The notes under the pieces were generated by a model. It made no database searches. It was given only the letters and a program-made list of their open reading frames with translations, and was not told where the DNA came from. The position numbers and the translations under genes are program-made. This document shows positions 44,337 to 54,394 of a stretch of DNA of 64,000 nt, in pieces. Within the stretch, counting starts at the first letter, position 1, and every line of letters starts with the position of its first letter. This DNA comes from Isoetes taiwanensis. Lineage: Eukaryota > Streptophyta > Lycopodiopsida > Isoetales > Isoetaceae. The stretch spans positions 10,059,614 to 10,123,613 of the forward strand of contig JAJEKV010000034.1 in assembly GCA_021234155.1 (NCBI GenBank), given 5' to 3'.

Positions 44337-46399
44337 TCATAATTGTATTTTGCACGTACGAAATCAACACCATATAGTATTCCGGTTGAAATCTTATAGT
44401 ATTTTGCGAATCTTATTATACAGTATAGCAAATCTTGTACTTGCATACCCCACAAATGAGGAACTTTACGTACGGTGTAGATTAAGGAACCGAACTTTTG
44501 TAAGGGAATTAAAACCCAGGTTTCTAAAACACTACCTAACTGCTAACTGCTGATAATCTATTGTCTCATGAAGATAATGCCAACATTGTTAAGCAAGTCA
44601 AGTTTGTTCATGCGTCAGATAATACTCGCTGTTTTTCCATTTCATCCTTCACGTTGGTTGTTAGCAATGACTTCAATGACAAATTTCTTCATGGGGTCAC
44701 TTATAGAATTCTCGATGTTTTGCATCCTTCATGTTGTTTGAATCCTAGGGGAACAAGAAACTAAATGTACTTGCATCAATCAACTTGGATTCTGAATGAA
44801 CTTGGCAGGAGTCGTGGATCAGGCAGATTCTGGTGTGTGAGTAATCGGATCTTACAATACAACTTCATCTTTTAAAATAAATAAACCTTAGGACATGACC
44901 CACATTTTAGCGCATTACTAAGATTTCATTATTAAGCTGCGCATTGCGATAAGATACTGTATGAAGCTTGGTTTTCTAGATTCCATTTTGTTCTTTCTAA
45001 TCGTTAATGCATGCATCCCAATGTCAATTAAGTTTTTAGAAAAAACCATGTGCCTTTAAAACTACATTAAAAAATAATAACAACACAAATGTTGCCCAAT
45101 TTTACCCTTGAATTAAAACTTGAACAATGGTTACCATCTTACAAACTTTGTTGCAATCCTAGCATAGGGTAAATTGCAAGATTTACATCAAGATTCTAAA
45201 AATAATATATCTATGGCATTAGCCAATAATAATGTTGGTTCATTAAGAATCCACACACTCTACTCTTTTGTCGTATTCCTAATTCCATTGTGTTTGGACT
45301 TATATGACGAAAAATTGACATGACCTATTTGTTTGTAATTTTGCATGGGTGCATGGCTTTCAAAATTGTTGTAATTTGCATCCTTAGTTTTCTTCGACCT
45401 CAAGATACTATCCTTTCACGTTTGATTTCATGTACAAACATTTATTTCACACGTCATCCGTTATCCCTCTCTCAACCATTCATGACTTCACATTTCATAG
45501 GACACTAAAATTTTCATCAAAAATAGCCATTGCTATTTCAATATCTAAATTCATAATTTATTTGTGCCATCTACAAATGCATAAATTCAAGTGCAACACA
45601 ATTAATTCTCATGCTAGCGCAACTCAACACACCAGTTCAAACCTTAGAATGCAAGAAAAAAAGGGCTTTCTAAAAGCAATATTGAATGCTTTACATTCAA
45701 ATTTTGATGTTAGCAGAGCTATGCACTTATAGTATATCCTTGGTTAGTGCTACTACTTTCTAGAAGTCTGCATAATGGGAGCAATAGAAGGAAAAGACCA
45801 AGAACATGAATGTACAAGGAGAACAACAATTATTTTTTACACACTACATCTTTACATGTCAAGCTCTCTTTCACATGAGCATTATTGATTTCGAACCCCT
45901 ATAATGAGGGCTGGTTGAAAGAAAGACCATTATTCTAGGGTCTGATAGCTTCCCTTCAACAAAACCCCCCTCTACTAAAATTACTGACCCCTCTTTTGCT
46001 CCTTCTGCCACTAGCTGTCTTGCAATCTTGAACATGATGCCAGAAAGGTTGATGGTTGCCAGAGCCACCACTTTCTTATAGGTACGTGCTTTCTATTCGA
46101 GAGGTGCTTATAGGTACGTGCTTTCTACTCGAAGTTCAACCCACATAAATTACCTACCAAAAGACTAACAACTTCATTGCCATTACAATGTTCTGCATCC
46201 TTTATTATACATAAATCCTCATCATATATTCATCCAAACATTAAAACTCCATGAATACAACCTCTTCAAATTACAGACACCCTCTAAGACCAACTATAAG
46301 GTCTACAAGGGCCAATCCACTAAAACATCCTTACGACAATGTCTTGAGGCCTACAAATGCAAAATTGCATGCTTCCTTCTACTATCCACATTTGCTAAA
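44337..46399. other. Non-coding; possible body of a Helitron
   Basis: No gene seen. Given the Helitron-type 3' end at 46,427, part of this AT-rich stretch may be a non-autonomous Helitron. I could not fix a 5' TC terminus. Confidence 0.35.
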
Positions 46400-46427
46400 G
46401 CCCGGCAACGCCGGGCACCATAACTAG
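46400..46427 (+). mobile_element. Helitron-type 3' terminus
   Basis: A perfect 7-bp stem hairpin GCCCGGC-AAC-GCCGGGC at 46,400-46,416 is followed 7 nt later by CTAG (46,424-46,427) and then T. This is the plant Helitron 3' signature: GC-rich hairpin, short spacer, CTRR, host T. No Rep/helicase is visible, so the element would be non-autonomous. Confidence 0.7.
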
Positions 46428-47290
46428 TTAATACTAATCACGAGTCGGTTTGACAAATTGGAAGGTTGCTATAAAGATTTTAAGTTATATGGTAATTTTG
46501 ACACCAATAGACCCACAAATGCCCTTCAATGGACCACCAAACGCCCCTAATGGACTATTAAATACTCACAATTGACCTTCATTGGACTACAAGTGCCCAT
46601 CAATAGACCATGCATTTAGCTCCATTTTAAGAGTTCTTATATGGGACTCATGAGCAAATGATGATAGGCCAGCGGAGAATCTGCTGACTTCGTGCTGAAA
46701 TTGAAAATTTCAGCCCCGTTGAGAGACTTCAGCTCTCGCTCCATGCACGACGCGATGCTGAGGCAATGCTTCAGCTACTGCCCCTTGCTGACTCAGCTTA
46801 ATTTCAACGCTGAAAAAAAAAATAGCTCATGTGAGTCGCCCATTAAGGTGGGCTATTAAAGGGCAAAGGTGGATTATGAAAGGGCAAAAGTGAGCTATGA
46901 AAATGTAAAAAAGTGGGTTATTAATGGGCAAAAAGTGTGCCACCACATGAGGGGAGTGGGTGAAAGAAGGGAGTGCCCTTCTTTCACCCATTCCCCTTTA
47001 ATGGCCCACTTTTTGCCCCTTAATAGCCCACTTTTTGCCCCTTAATAGCTCACTTTTGCCCCTTAATAGCCCACCTTTGCCCTTTAATAGCCCACCTTAA
47101 GAACTATTAAAAAAAGAGCTAAATGCATGGTCTATTGATGGGCACTTGTGGTCTAATGAAGATCAATTGTGAGTATTTAGTGGTCCTTTGAAGGGCATTT
47201 GTGGGTCTATTGGTGTCAAAATTACTATACAACTTAAAATCTTTATAGCACTCTTCCAATTTGTCGAAACTTACTTGTGCTTAGTATCAA
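46428..47290. mobile_element. 863-bp foldback element
   Basis: The left end ttaatactaatcacgagt and right end (inverse ttgatactaagcacaagt) begin long inverted arms. Examples are gacaaattggaag, ctataaagattttaag, ttgacaccaatagacccac and catgcatttagctc. The inner part continues as inverted gggctattaa/ttaatagccc tracts with ttttgcccc variants. The arms almost meet near 46,960. The left arm carries an extra ~200 bp at about 46,643-46,840 with its own short inverted ends (gactcatgagc / gctcatgtgagtc), likely a smaller nested insertion. It abuts the Helitron-type end. Confidence 0.85.
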
Positions 47291-47294
47291 TTGA

Positions 47295-47405
47295 AAGCCA
47301 AACTTTGGAATTTCATAATGTTACTTCAAAATAAGAGATTAAAAAAAAAAACCCATCGTAGTAAAGTTTTTTCGCTTAAGTGGGCGGTTTATGGGCACCC
47401 TCCCC
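47295..47405 (-). repeat. ~115-bp dispersed repeat, copy 2
   Basis: Inverse of 31,665-31,779; see that entry. It lies directly beside the right end of the foldback element. Confidence 0.75.
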
Positions 47406-47954
47406 TATAATTACGTTGAGCCGTTGCAAACTTTGGGATGGCCGTAAATCTACTCTGGGATGTGGTTAACCGGGACAGGTGTCTGGATTAATCACTGCTG
47501 CTCAGTTTCAAGCTAAAAAAACCAAGGGTTTCTCCATGTTTTTCCACTGATCATCCTTGATCAGTGCTCAAATCTCTTGCTCTCTTGAATGAATGAAGTT
47601 TTAAAGGGCTGGCAAGGCAATTCTAATGGTGTTCGACAGTGTTCAAAGAGCAGATTAGAAGCTCTATTCTAAGATCAGAATGTCAGAACACAGTTTCACG
47701 CGTGGTTATCCTGGCCAAAAAAGTAGTGGTTAGCTCGGACAAAAACTCGGGCATCCAAAGTAGTGGTTAGTTGGGACATACAGTGGTTAACCCAGACACA
47801 CATCTCGGGAGTAGATTTACGGGGCGTTCCCAAACTTTGACACTAAACCGTCAAGAAAGATGGCAAGTAGCACAGTGCACCACGTTTCTGAAATGCATGG
47901 ATGGAGGCAAAATAAACCAACCCTATTGATGCCGAAGCAAAGAGGATCGGATTG
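47406..47954 (+). other. Upstream region of the SMP gene
   Basis: No gene. It presumably holds the promoter of the SMP/LEA gene. I cannot support a specific TATA box or element. Confidence 0.4.
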
Positions 47955-49241
47955 ATGGCGAGCGAGAGGGCGATAAAGGAGGCGCTGAAGCAGCACCCAG
48001 AAGGCACCGCAACGCAGAATTATTTCCATGGTACCCCTCTTCAGAGTGGAGCCGGTTCAGCTCTTCAAGGACACCCCGCCCGCAAACAAGGGCCAGACCA
48101 AGACAGACGCAGCTGGGAAAATTAGGTTTCCGGAAAACGACGCCGGGGAAATTCCCGACGCCGAGAAACGGTTTGAGGATGTGACTATGGTGCAGTATGA
48201 GAAGAATTTGCCTGATTTTGGACCTAAAGGGGATATTTTGTGGCGTTCTGGAGATGAGGGTAGATTGGTTCCTGTAAAACCTGATTCAGCTGGCCAGGAA
48301 GATGTATCCCTTGAAAGGAAGATGTTGCAAGATAAGCAGGCTTTGAAGGAAGGTCAGAGTAAAAATAGTAATGTTAGTCAGGTCCCTGATGATGATGGTA
48401 GTAAGCAAGAAGGTACTACTTATCGTATGTCCCCTACTAACCCTGCTATTTCAACTGAAAATAAAACGTATATTTCTAGCTCTTTCTTTTCTGTGATTCT
48501 ATTTTGTGTATGTATGTTTGTGTTTCTTTTGTCTTATGTCTAATGTATGTTTTGATTTTGTTCCTTTTTTCGAGTTATGCTCCTTGTCTTTTACATAAGT
48601 AATTCCAAATGCCAAACGCTTGGTAGAATACGGGAAGATCGTGGTATCTCTGAAGGTGGAGCAAGAATTGGCGGCACCCCCGATGAGGTGAAAGATATTG
48701 GAGGCAGACCCATTTCGCTTGAAGATTCCAGAAGGTACATTCATGTAGCACGTGGGATATGCATTATTTATCAATTTCACAAATTTCTCAAAACTTAAGT
48801 ATTTGTAAGTGATAATGTACACTCACAAACTTTCAATGAGCTTTTGAAAGAGAAATTGAAGTCTTTGCAGCTTGAGATGCTTCAAATAATCATGTATAAG
48901 ATGATATATTTTATTTTGATATGAAGAGATTTTTATCCCAAGTGCGTTATGGAGGATATCTGCAAGTATTGAGCTACCCAAGCAGCAAATGCGACTAGAT
49001 AATAACCGAATGAGTTGATCTCCTGCGCAAAGCCAACATTGATATCTTGAAAGGAAGATTACACAGTTTTACTGATTAATGAAAACATTGCAGGATCCAG
49101 CAAAAGGAGGCAGAAACAGGGCAGGCAACAGGTAAAGGAAGCCTGGCTGCAAGGGCTCAGTCTGCAGCAGCTGCCAATGTTAGAGAAGGCAGGGTAGCCA
49201 AAGATGCTGGACCTTGTGCAACACTCCAAAGCCAAACATAG
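47955..49241 (+). CDS. Seed maturation protein (SMP/LEA family), three exons
   Basis: The best model: exon 1 from 48,028 to 48,412 (donor GTACTA), exon 2 about 48,638-48,734 (acceptor GGAAG, donor GTACAT), exon 3 49,094-49,241 (acceptor TTGCAG, stop TAG). Exons 2 and 3 join in phase across AGA AG|G to give GGRPISLEDSRRIQQKEAET then LAARAQSAAAANVREGRV. This is the SMP domain (PxxxxDAxxIQxxEAxxTG...GGxAAxxQSAAxxN) of late-embryogenesis-abundant proteins, hydrophilic proteins linked to desiccation tolerance. Exon 1 is Lys/Asp/Glu-rich and disordered. An ATG at 47,955 (MASERAIKEALKQHPEGTAT) also looks coding but is in a different frame from 48,028. The true start or a frame change there is unresolved. 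Exon 1/2 borders are less certain than exon 2/3. Confidence 0.75.
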
Positions 49242-49420
49242 CATCCTTGCTACTTAGTGAATCCAAGGTGCTATTATGTTTTGTGCAGTAAATATGGAAA
49301 GAAAGAAAATGTGTAAGTGTGTTTTAAAGATTTCTTATAATGTTACATTCATGTATTTTCTATGTGGCAGATTTGGAAAAATGTAGTGAAAGAACAGATA
49401 GAACATACATATTAATATAT

Positions 49421-49601
49421 GGGAAAACTACCAAAATACCCCTATGAGTTTATGTAATTATCAAAATGCCCTTATGAGTTTTAAAATTACCAAAATGCCC
49501 CCACACACCTACTATACACAATGGCATTTTGGTAATTTTGAAACTCATAAGGGTATTTTGGTAATTACACAAACTCATAAGGGTATTTTGGTAGTTTTCC
49601 C
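49421..49601. mobile_element. 181-bp foldback MITE with 9-bp target duplication
   Basis: gggaaaactaccaaaatacc starts a ~78-bp arm whose inverse ends at 49,601 (ggtagttttccc), with only a few mismatches. TTAATATAT flanks both sides (49,412-49,420 and 49,602-49,610). A 9-bp duplication points to the Mutator (MULE) superfamily. It lies about 180 bp downstream of the SMP gene stop. Confidence 0.88.
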
Positions 49602-49610
49602 TTAATATAT

Positions 49611-50443
49611 TTATGAAAAGGTGTACAATTTTACTGCTGCATCTTTGTCAAAGAGCATAAGGACAATGCTCGCTTGGAGATGCTAAAAGAGGGCACCATT
49701 TATTCATTTGAGAGTTCCAAATGAGTGTTGTATTTGAACTGAGACCTGCATATTTTCCAAGGGCATATGGGCTCTTGGTGAGGCCATTATGTTTTTCCTG
49801 CACACAGGATTTCTATGGAAGGCCACTGATCAAATGCCTTTCCTGTTCAGAGTAATCCTGTGGAAGGCCATAGTTCAGCCTGATGAGCAGAAGTAGAGTA
49901 GAGAGCGGTGATTTTGGTAGGAGGGCGCGGAGAAGGCAAAAGAGCTAGGGTAATGATAGGATAGAGCATGAAGAGTGGAAGAAGCAGGAGGATTTTGGGA
50001 GGAGGGGGTATTGTGGGAAGCATACCAGGAACGAGTAGAAGTATGAGCGCCACAAATATTAGCACTCGTTCCATTCTCTTTTTCTTCCAGTCTCTTGCTT
50101 CATGCTTTATATTGAACCCAACGTTCCAAATGGTCCCGTGTCCAACTTGCTTTATGTTTTATAGTCAACCCAACGTTCCAAATTGCCCTGTGTCCAATTT
50201 GCTTCACCTACCCTTTGGAATCGCAAACGTTGGCCTGTTTTTAAGCCTAGAGTCTTTCGTTGGACAAACGTGAGAGAAAAAAATCAACGTGGGTGGAGTA
50301 CTTTCTAAGTTCATGTCTGTTTTTGGACAATTTAGTCCGTTTAGAGTTGGTGAAAGATCACGCGCGAATCTTATTCAAGATCTTGGTTAATATAGCCTTT
50401 TGGGTTGCCCCTCCTATTCTAGATCTTGGTTAGCAGAACTTTT
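49611..50443. other. No gene seen
   Basis: Contains a short near-duplication: caacccaacgttccaaat at about 50,117 and again at 50,166, period ~49. Nothing coding is supported. Confidence 0.5.
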
Positions 50444-50468
50444 TGGGTTGCCCCTAGGGGGGCAAACC
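50444..50468. repeat. 25-bp motif, inverse of 7,005-7,029
   Basis: Exact reverse complement of the earlier copy. A partial repeat of its start (gggttgcccct) lies at 50,401. Confidence 0.7.
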
Positions 50469-50555
50469 CTCGCTCATGTTGTTGCCTGTGGCTGCTGTGC
50501 AAATTGGCTAACTGGCATCACAAAATCTACAATCTACAATATGTTTAGCAAAATC

Positions 50556-50647
50556 GATGCATTTTTTGCTGTTTCTACTGAATTTGAGAGCAGAGCTCTT
50601 TGATGCATTTTTTGCTGTTTCTACTGAATTTGAGAGCAGAGCTCTTT
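50556..50647. repeat. Exact 46-bp tandem duplication
   Basis: gatgcattttttgctgtttc opens identical copies at 50,556-50,601 and 50,602-50,647. Nearby aatctac is also doubled. Confidence 0.92.
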
Positions 50648-50719
50648 GAAAGACACTGGAAGCCACTATTTTCCACGATTCAAAAATTTTCATATGCCAA
50701 TCGATAGCGGGTACAAAGA

Positions 50720-51640
50720 TGTTTGCTGGAATCTTTGAATGTTGCTAGCTTGCCCTTATTACGCGGACGATTTACTTACACCGGTAAGCTCTATTGGATT
50801 AATATTTCTTCTTTTAATCTTTGCTTCATTGCTCTGCTCCATTGCTCCAAGCCATTTTCTCTTTTTGCATGGTCTAAATCTTGTGTCTTGGATGACTCGG
50901 AGCTACACTTGAGCTTAGAGTCTAGAATCGTCTCTAAAAATCCTTGGGCTTTAAATCTATGGGATTTGGAGATGCTTATATGCTTGAAGCTGCTAGTGCG
51001 CTCTATGGCAGAGTAACACAGAAGAAGCTTGGCAAACTCTTCAATTCACTCATCTATAATCCAAGCAGTTCGGCTCCTGGTCTCTCCAGGTTCTAAAATG
51101 ACCATGTTTACTAAATCTCTGGTAAATAGGTCATGATTTGGCAGTCCCTTCAATTGTATGATTTGTTCCTGTCAACGGTGATCTAATTTTCCATGTCCTA
51201 GACATTATGGCTCATGGTTTCTTGTCCAAGGCACATCTTTTGTCTAGTTTGCTTATCATGAGCTTTCTTATGTTCAAATCTGTATGCTTTCTAAGAAATT
51301 GTATGGAAATCAGATGCTATTGTGATTTAAGATTTTGAAGCTTACACATTTTCTGCAGTCTTTCATCTTATTCTATGGAATAAGGATAATGATTAACTTG
51401 ACAACATTCTCTTGAGAGATATAAATCAGGTATATTCCAATTTAAGTTTGAGTTTGAGTTCTTTTTGCCTTGGTATGCACAACACTCCTAATAAAGGAGG
51501 CCTTGGATTTAAAAACATTTTGGTTTATTTGACATTTGGCATGTCCTTTGAATCTACATAAGCTCTATATTTTCTTGCACTGTTTTGGGAAAATATGCAA
51601 TTTGGAAGAGCCCTGATCCACTTTATTTCTTCCTATCAAC
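50720..51640 (+). pseudogene. Faint L1-type LINE relic
   Basis: Plus text LLRGRFTYTG followed later by LDDSELHLSLE resembles the end of a plant L1 endonuclease (GRFTWxN ... SDHxPL). About 450 bp on, NKGGLGFKNI resembles the post-RT GGLGxxxL motif. The segments are in order but the reverse transcriptase between them is missing. I treat it as a heavily deleted LINE. Confidence 0.35.
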
Positions 51641-51892
51641 ATTGCTACTAAATTTGCCTACATCTCTATAAGCATTAAGTTCATGCAAAAATCTCTGAAT
51701 TTGATCCATATACTGTAATCCCTAGTAATTTTCCATATATCTGAGGGATTAATCACACCTCCCAGTTCATAAGACCCATCTTTGACTGCAAACAAATTTC
51801 CAAATTGCCACTGTATGTCTGGAGTATTAAAAGTGAGCTTTCTGATTATTTCAATTGCTTTACTCCAAATGGGATGAGCTCGAGGGTATATG

Positions 51893-51942
51893 CCATGGCC
51901 TAGACAAGGTTCTTTACCCATGGCCTAGACAAGGTTCTTTAC
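51893..51942. repeat. 25-bp tandem duplication
   Basis: ccatggcctagacaaggttc begins two adjacent identical 25-bp copies, 51,893-51,917 and 51,918-51,942. Confidence 0.9.
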
Positions 51943-52585
51943 TTTGGCCCCAAATGGGTAAGGTTACTAAATATTTTTGATGTTTCATTTGGGCCAGCAT
52001 AATCCTCCCAGCCTTTGGAGTGAATGCAAAGAAGTTCATATGGAACGTTGCTTATTTCCATAATCTTCGAGTGATCCTTATTTGCCTCAATCTTCCTCTT
52101 GAAAGTGCGTTTGGCACATTTTTTCTATCACCTCATTTGTCAAGCAGGCTTAACCGTTCTAAAATTCGAAACAAATTATGTTTTTTTTTTTTTTTTTTTT
52201 TGAGAGAGAATGGGGGTTTTTTTTTCATTAATTATAGAAAAAGGTACAGTAGTGTGAGTGAGCCATAGAGTTGGCTACTCAAAATTAAACATGCAAGCAA
52301 AGTTAACATAAATAAATGCTGTGCTCTATCCATAGCAAAAAAGTTTATAATTATGAGGTAGTAAACTGCCTTGTGAAAGGCACGAAACCTGTAGTACTGC
52401 AACTGAGTTGAACCAAAAGGAGATTGAAAATTGAACAACTCTCAAGTAGCTGTAGGCAGTATCCTGAAGACAAAAACTTGTAAATCCTGTTAATGCTCTT
52501 GCAGTACTGATCTGATTTAGGATCCAGAGTGAAGGATAAGTAGTTGTAGGTGGGGTCACAAGGACAAGGTGATGAGATTTTCAGT

Positions 52586-53113
52586 TCAGAGGTTGGGATT
52601 TGAAGAGATAATTGGTTGGAAATGATATGAGTGTAGGTAGTCGAGGTTTGGCTGGAAGTTTGGCTGCAAAATCAGAGTGTTTCCATTTCCCCAGTTTAAC
52701 TCTTGAATTAATCTGTCAGCATTGGTTGAAGACATCAGGGTGATAAGGGTGCCATGTGCATCTGCCAAGCATCTGTGATGGTAGTAGCATTCTCTGTAGT
52801 ACTCAAATTGTTGGTCTGTCATCCTTCTGCTGTTGCTTTCCAGAAACCACCACAACTGTACCATTAAGTAGGTGCCTCTGCAAAATTCTATTGCCCAATC
52901 AATTTCATGATCTGGGATATCAGGAATATCAATGTCTGTAATGCCCCTGACTAGGCCTGCCCATAAGCCATCATCTGTGTACTGAATGTCATGAACTAAT
53001 CTCTGTCCTGGGAAAAGTCTATATTCAGCTGGCTCAACTGATGTACTAAAATCTCTGCTAAGGCTCATCATGTAATCTAGCAGAAAGACATTCAATGTCA
53101 GTAAGAGTAGCAT
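52586..53113 (-). CDS. 3'-terminal ORF of the L1-type LINE, unknown
   Basis: A 175-codon minus frame overlapping the end of the zinc-region ORF. It carries FPGQRLVHDIQYTDDGLWAG, DIPDHEIDWAIEFCRGTYLM and RMTDQQFEYYRECYYHHRCL, and is acidic and aromatic-rich. Many plant L1 elements end with an RNase H (GSxxGNPG... ExxA... D). Those motifs are absent here, so this is not an RNase H by motif. The upstream ORF's last residues (HLFKLNCNATLTD) do resemble an RNase H opening, so the two could be parts of one frameshifted C-terminus. Confidence 0.5.
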   Translation of the reverse strand: MLLLLTLNVFLLDYMMSLSRDFSTSVEPAEYRLFPGQRLVHDIQYTDDGLWAGLVRGITDIDIPDIPDHEIDWAIEFCRGTYLMVQLWWFLESNSRRMTDQQFEYYRECYYHHRCLADAHGTLITLMSSTNADRLIQELNWGNGNTLILQPNFQPNLDYLHSYHFQPIISSNPNL

Positions 53114-54359
53114 TACAGTTTAATTTAAACAGATGATGAGAGCCTATGAAATTACCAGTACTATGCCATTTATTATCCACAGAATCTTTATCTACATGCA
53201 TCTGACTAGTTGCAGCCATTTCAATGTCATAAATAACTTGTGTTTTTATCCAGTATGTAGATATGTTTTTACCTCCATAATGACATCTGTTTCTATGCTT
53301 CCATACATTCCACAAAGCAATAAAACATAAAGAGTTTATGAAAGCATCATCATTCATCATAAAATCTAGCAAGGTAGCAGGGCATTGAATGTTGAAAGTA
53401 TTTTCAAACCACAACCAAAATGAAGTAAGGTTGACACACCCAAAGATGTGCTTAAGTGTTTCCACATTACCACAGCCAAGGGGGCAGTTTGAGTTTACAG
53501 GATGAGTAGTTTGGTTTGAATGCCTAGAGATCATTTCCAGATTAGGCACGCTTTTGTTTGCAATAAGCCAAACAAAGTATGAGATCTTTAGGGGCAGATA
53601 AGAATGCCAAATGTTTTTGAAAAGCCTAGTTTCAGTGTCATCCGAGAAGTCCCAGTATAATTTTGCTTTTGAAGGCACATGAGACTTGTTTAAGCAATTG
53701 TAGACCTTTGAGACACTATAATTTGGTTTCCCAAGAAGAGTCCAATCATTAATAAGGGGATTATCCATAGGATTGACAGTACTGACCTTCTGCATTATAT
53801 ATTTAAAGAGAATCCTGTCAGAAGAACTACCTCTGATCTTGTGCTTCAAATTAGTCCAGAAAATCCATCTATTTTGATCCCAGAGATCACCAAGTGTAAG
53901 AATATTATAATCTTTCCATTTCTTGTAGAGCTTATTGTGTCTGATAGCTAGAGGAGTAGAGCTATCTCTTGAAAGATTAGAGTTCCAGAAAATGCTTGTG
54001 TTGGTGTGACTTTTTTCTAGGCTAGAATGCTCAAAAGTCAGATGAACCTTATTCCAAGCAATAATCATGTTTCTCATGAGAGGAGAGATACAGGAGGCAG
54101 CTTGCAAAATTGTGAAAGCTGAATAGGGCAAATTATGAGTGATAGAAGCATGCCTTTTAGGGTGGCTACATGAAAGCCAATAATTGATAAAAATGGAAGC
54201 TGGATTACTGTTCATGAACAAAGATTTCCAGATATATTTACCTGCCAAAGCATAGCTTTGCAGAGTTAGATTTTTGCAGCCAAGACCACCTTGAATTTTG
54301 CTTCTGGTAATTGAAGTCAAGTTAACCATATGATGTTTGCCCCATATGAAGTTCCTCAC
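53058..54359 (-). CDS. L1 ORF2 post-RT region with zf-RVT domain
   Basis: A 433-codon minus frame. It opens with RNFIWGKHHMVNLTSITRSK and QGGLGCKNLTLQSYALAGKY, the conserved post-RT segment. It then contains YWDFSDDTETRLFKNIWHSY, LPLKISYFVWLIANKSVPNL and CPLGCGNVETLKHIFGC, the plant L1 zinc-binding reverse-transcriptase domain (zf-RVT; C-x3-C-x9-H-x3-C here). The frame continues the RT ORF after a single frame change near 54,390. Confidence 0.88.
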   Translation of the reverse strand: MRNFIWGKHHMVNLTSITRSKIQGGLGCKNLTLQSYALAGKYIWKSLFMNSNPASIFINYWLSCSHPKRHASITHNLPYSAFTILQAASCISPLMRNMIIAWNKVHLTFEHSSLEKSHTNTSIFWNSNLSRDSSTPLAIRHNKLYKKWKDYNILTLGDLWDQNRWIFWTNLKHKIRGSSSDRILFKYIMQKVSTVNPMDNPLINDWTLLGKPNYSVSKVYNCLNKSHVPSKAKLYWDFSDDTETRLFKNIWHSYLPLKISYFVWLIANKSVPNLEMISRHSNQTTHPVNSNCPLGCGNVETLKHIFGCVNLTSFWLWFENTFNIQCPATLLDFMMNDDAFINSLCFIALWNVWKHRNRCHYGGKNISTYWIKTQVIYDIEMAATSQMHVDKDSVDNKWHSTGNFIGSHHLFKLNCNATLTDIECLSARLHDEP

Positions 54360-54394
54360 TATTCTCTCAATCTGCTGATAAATGCATTTGGGAG

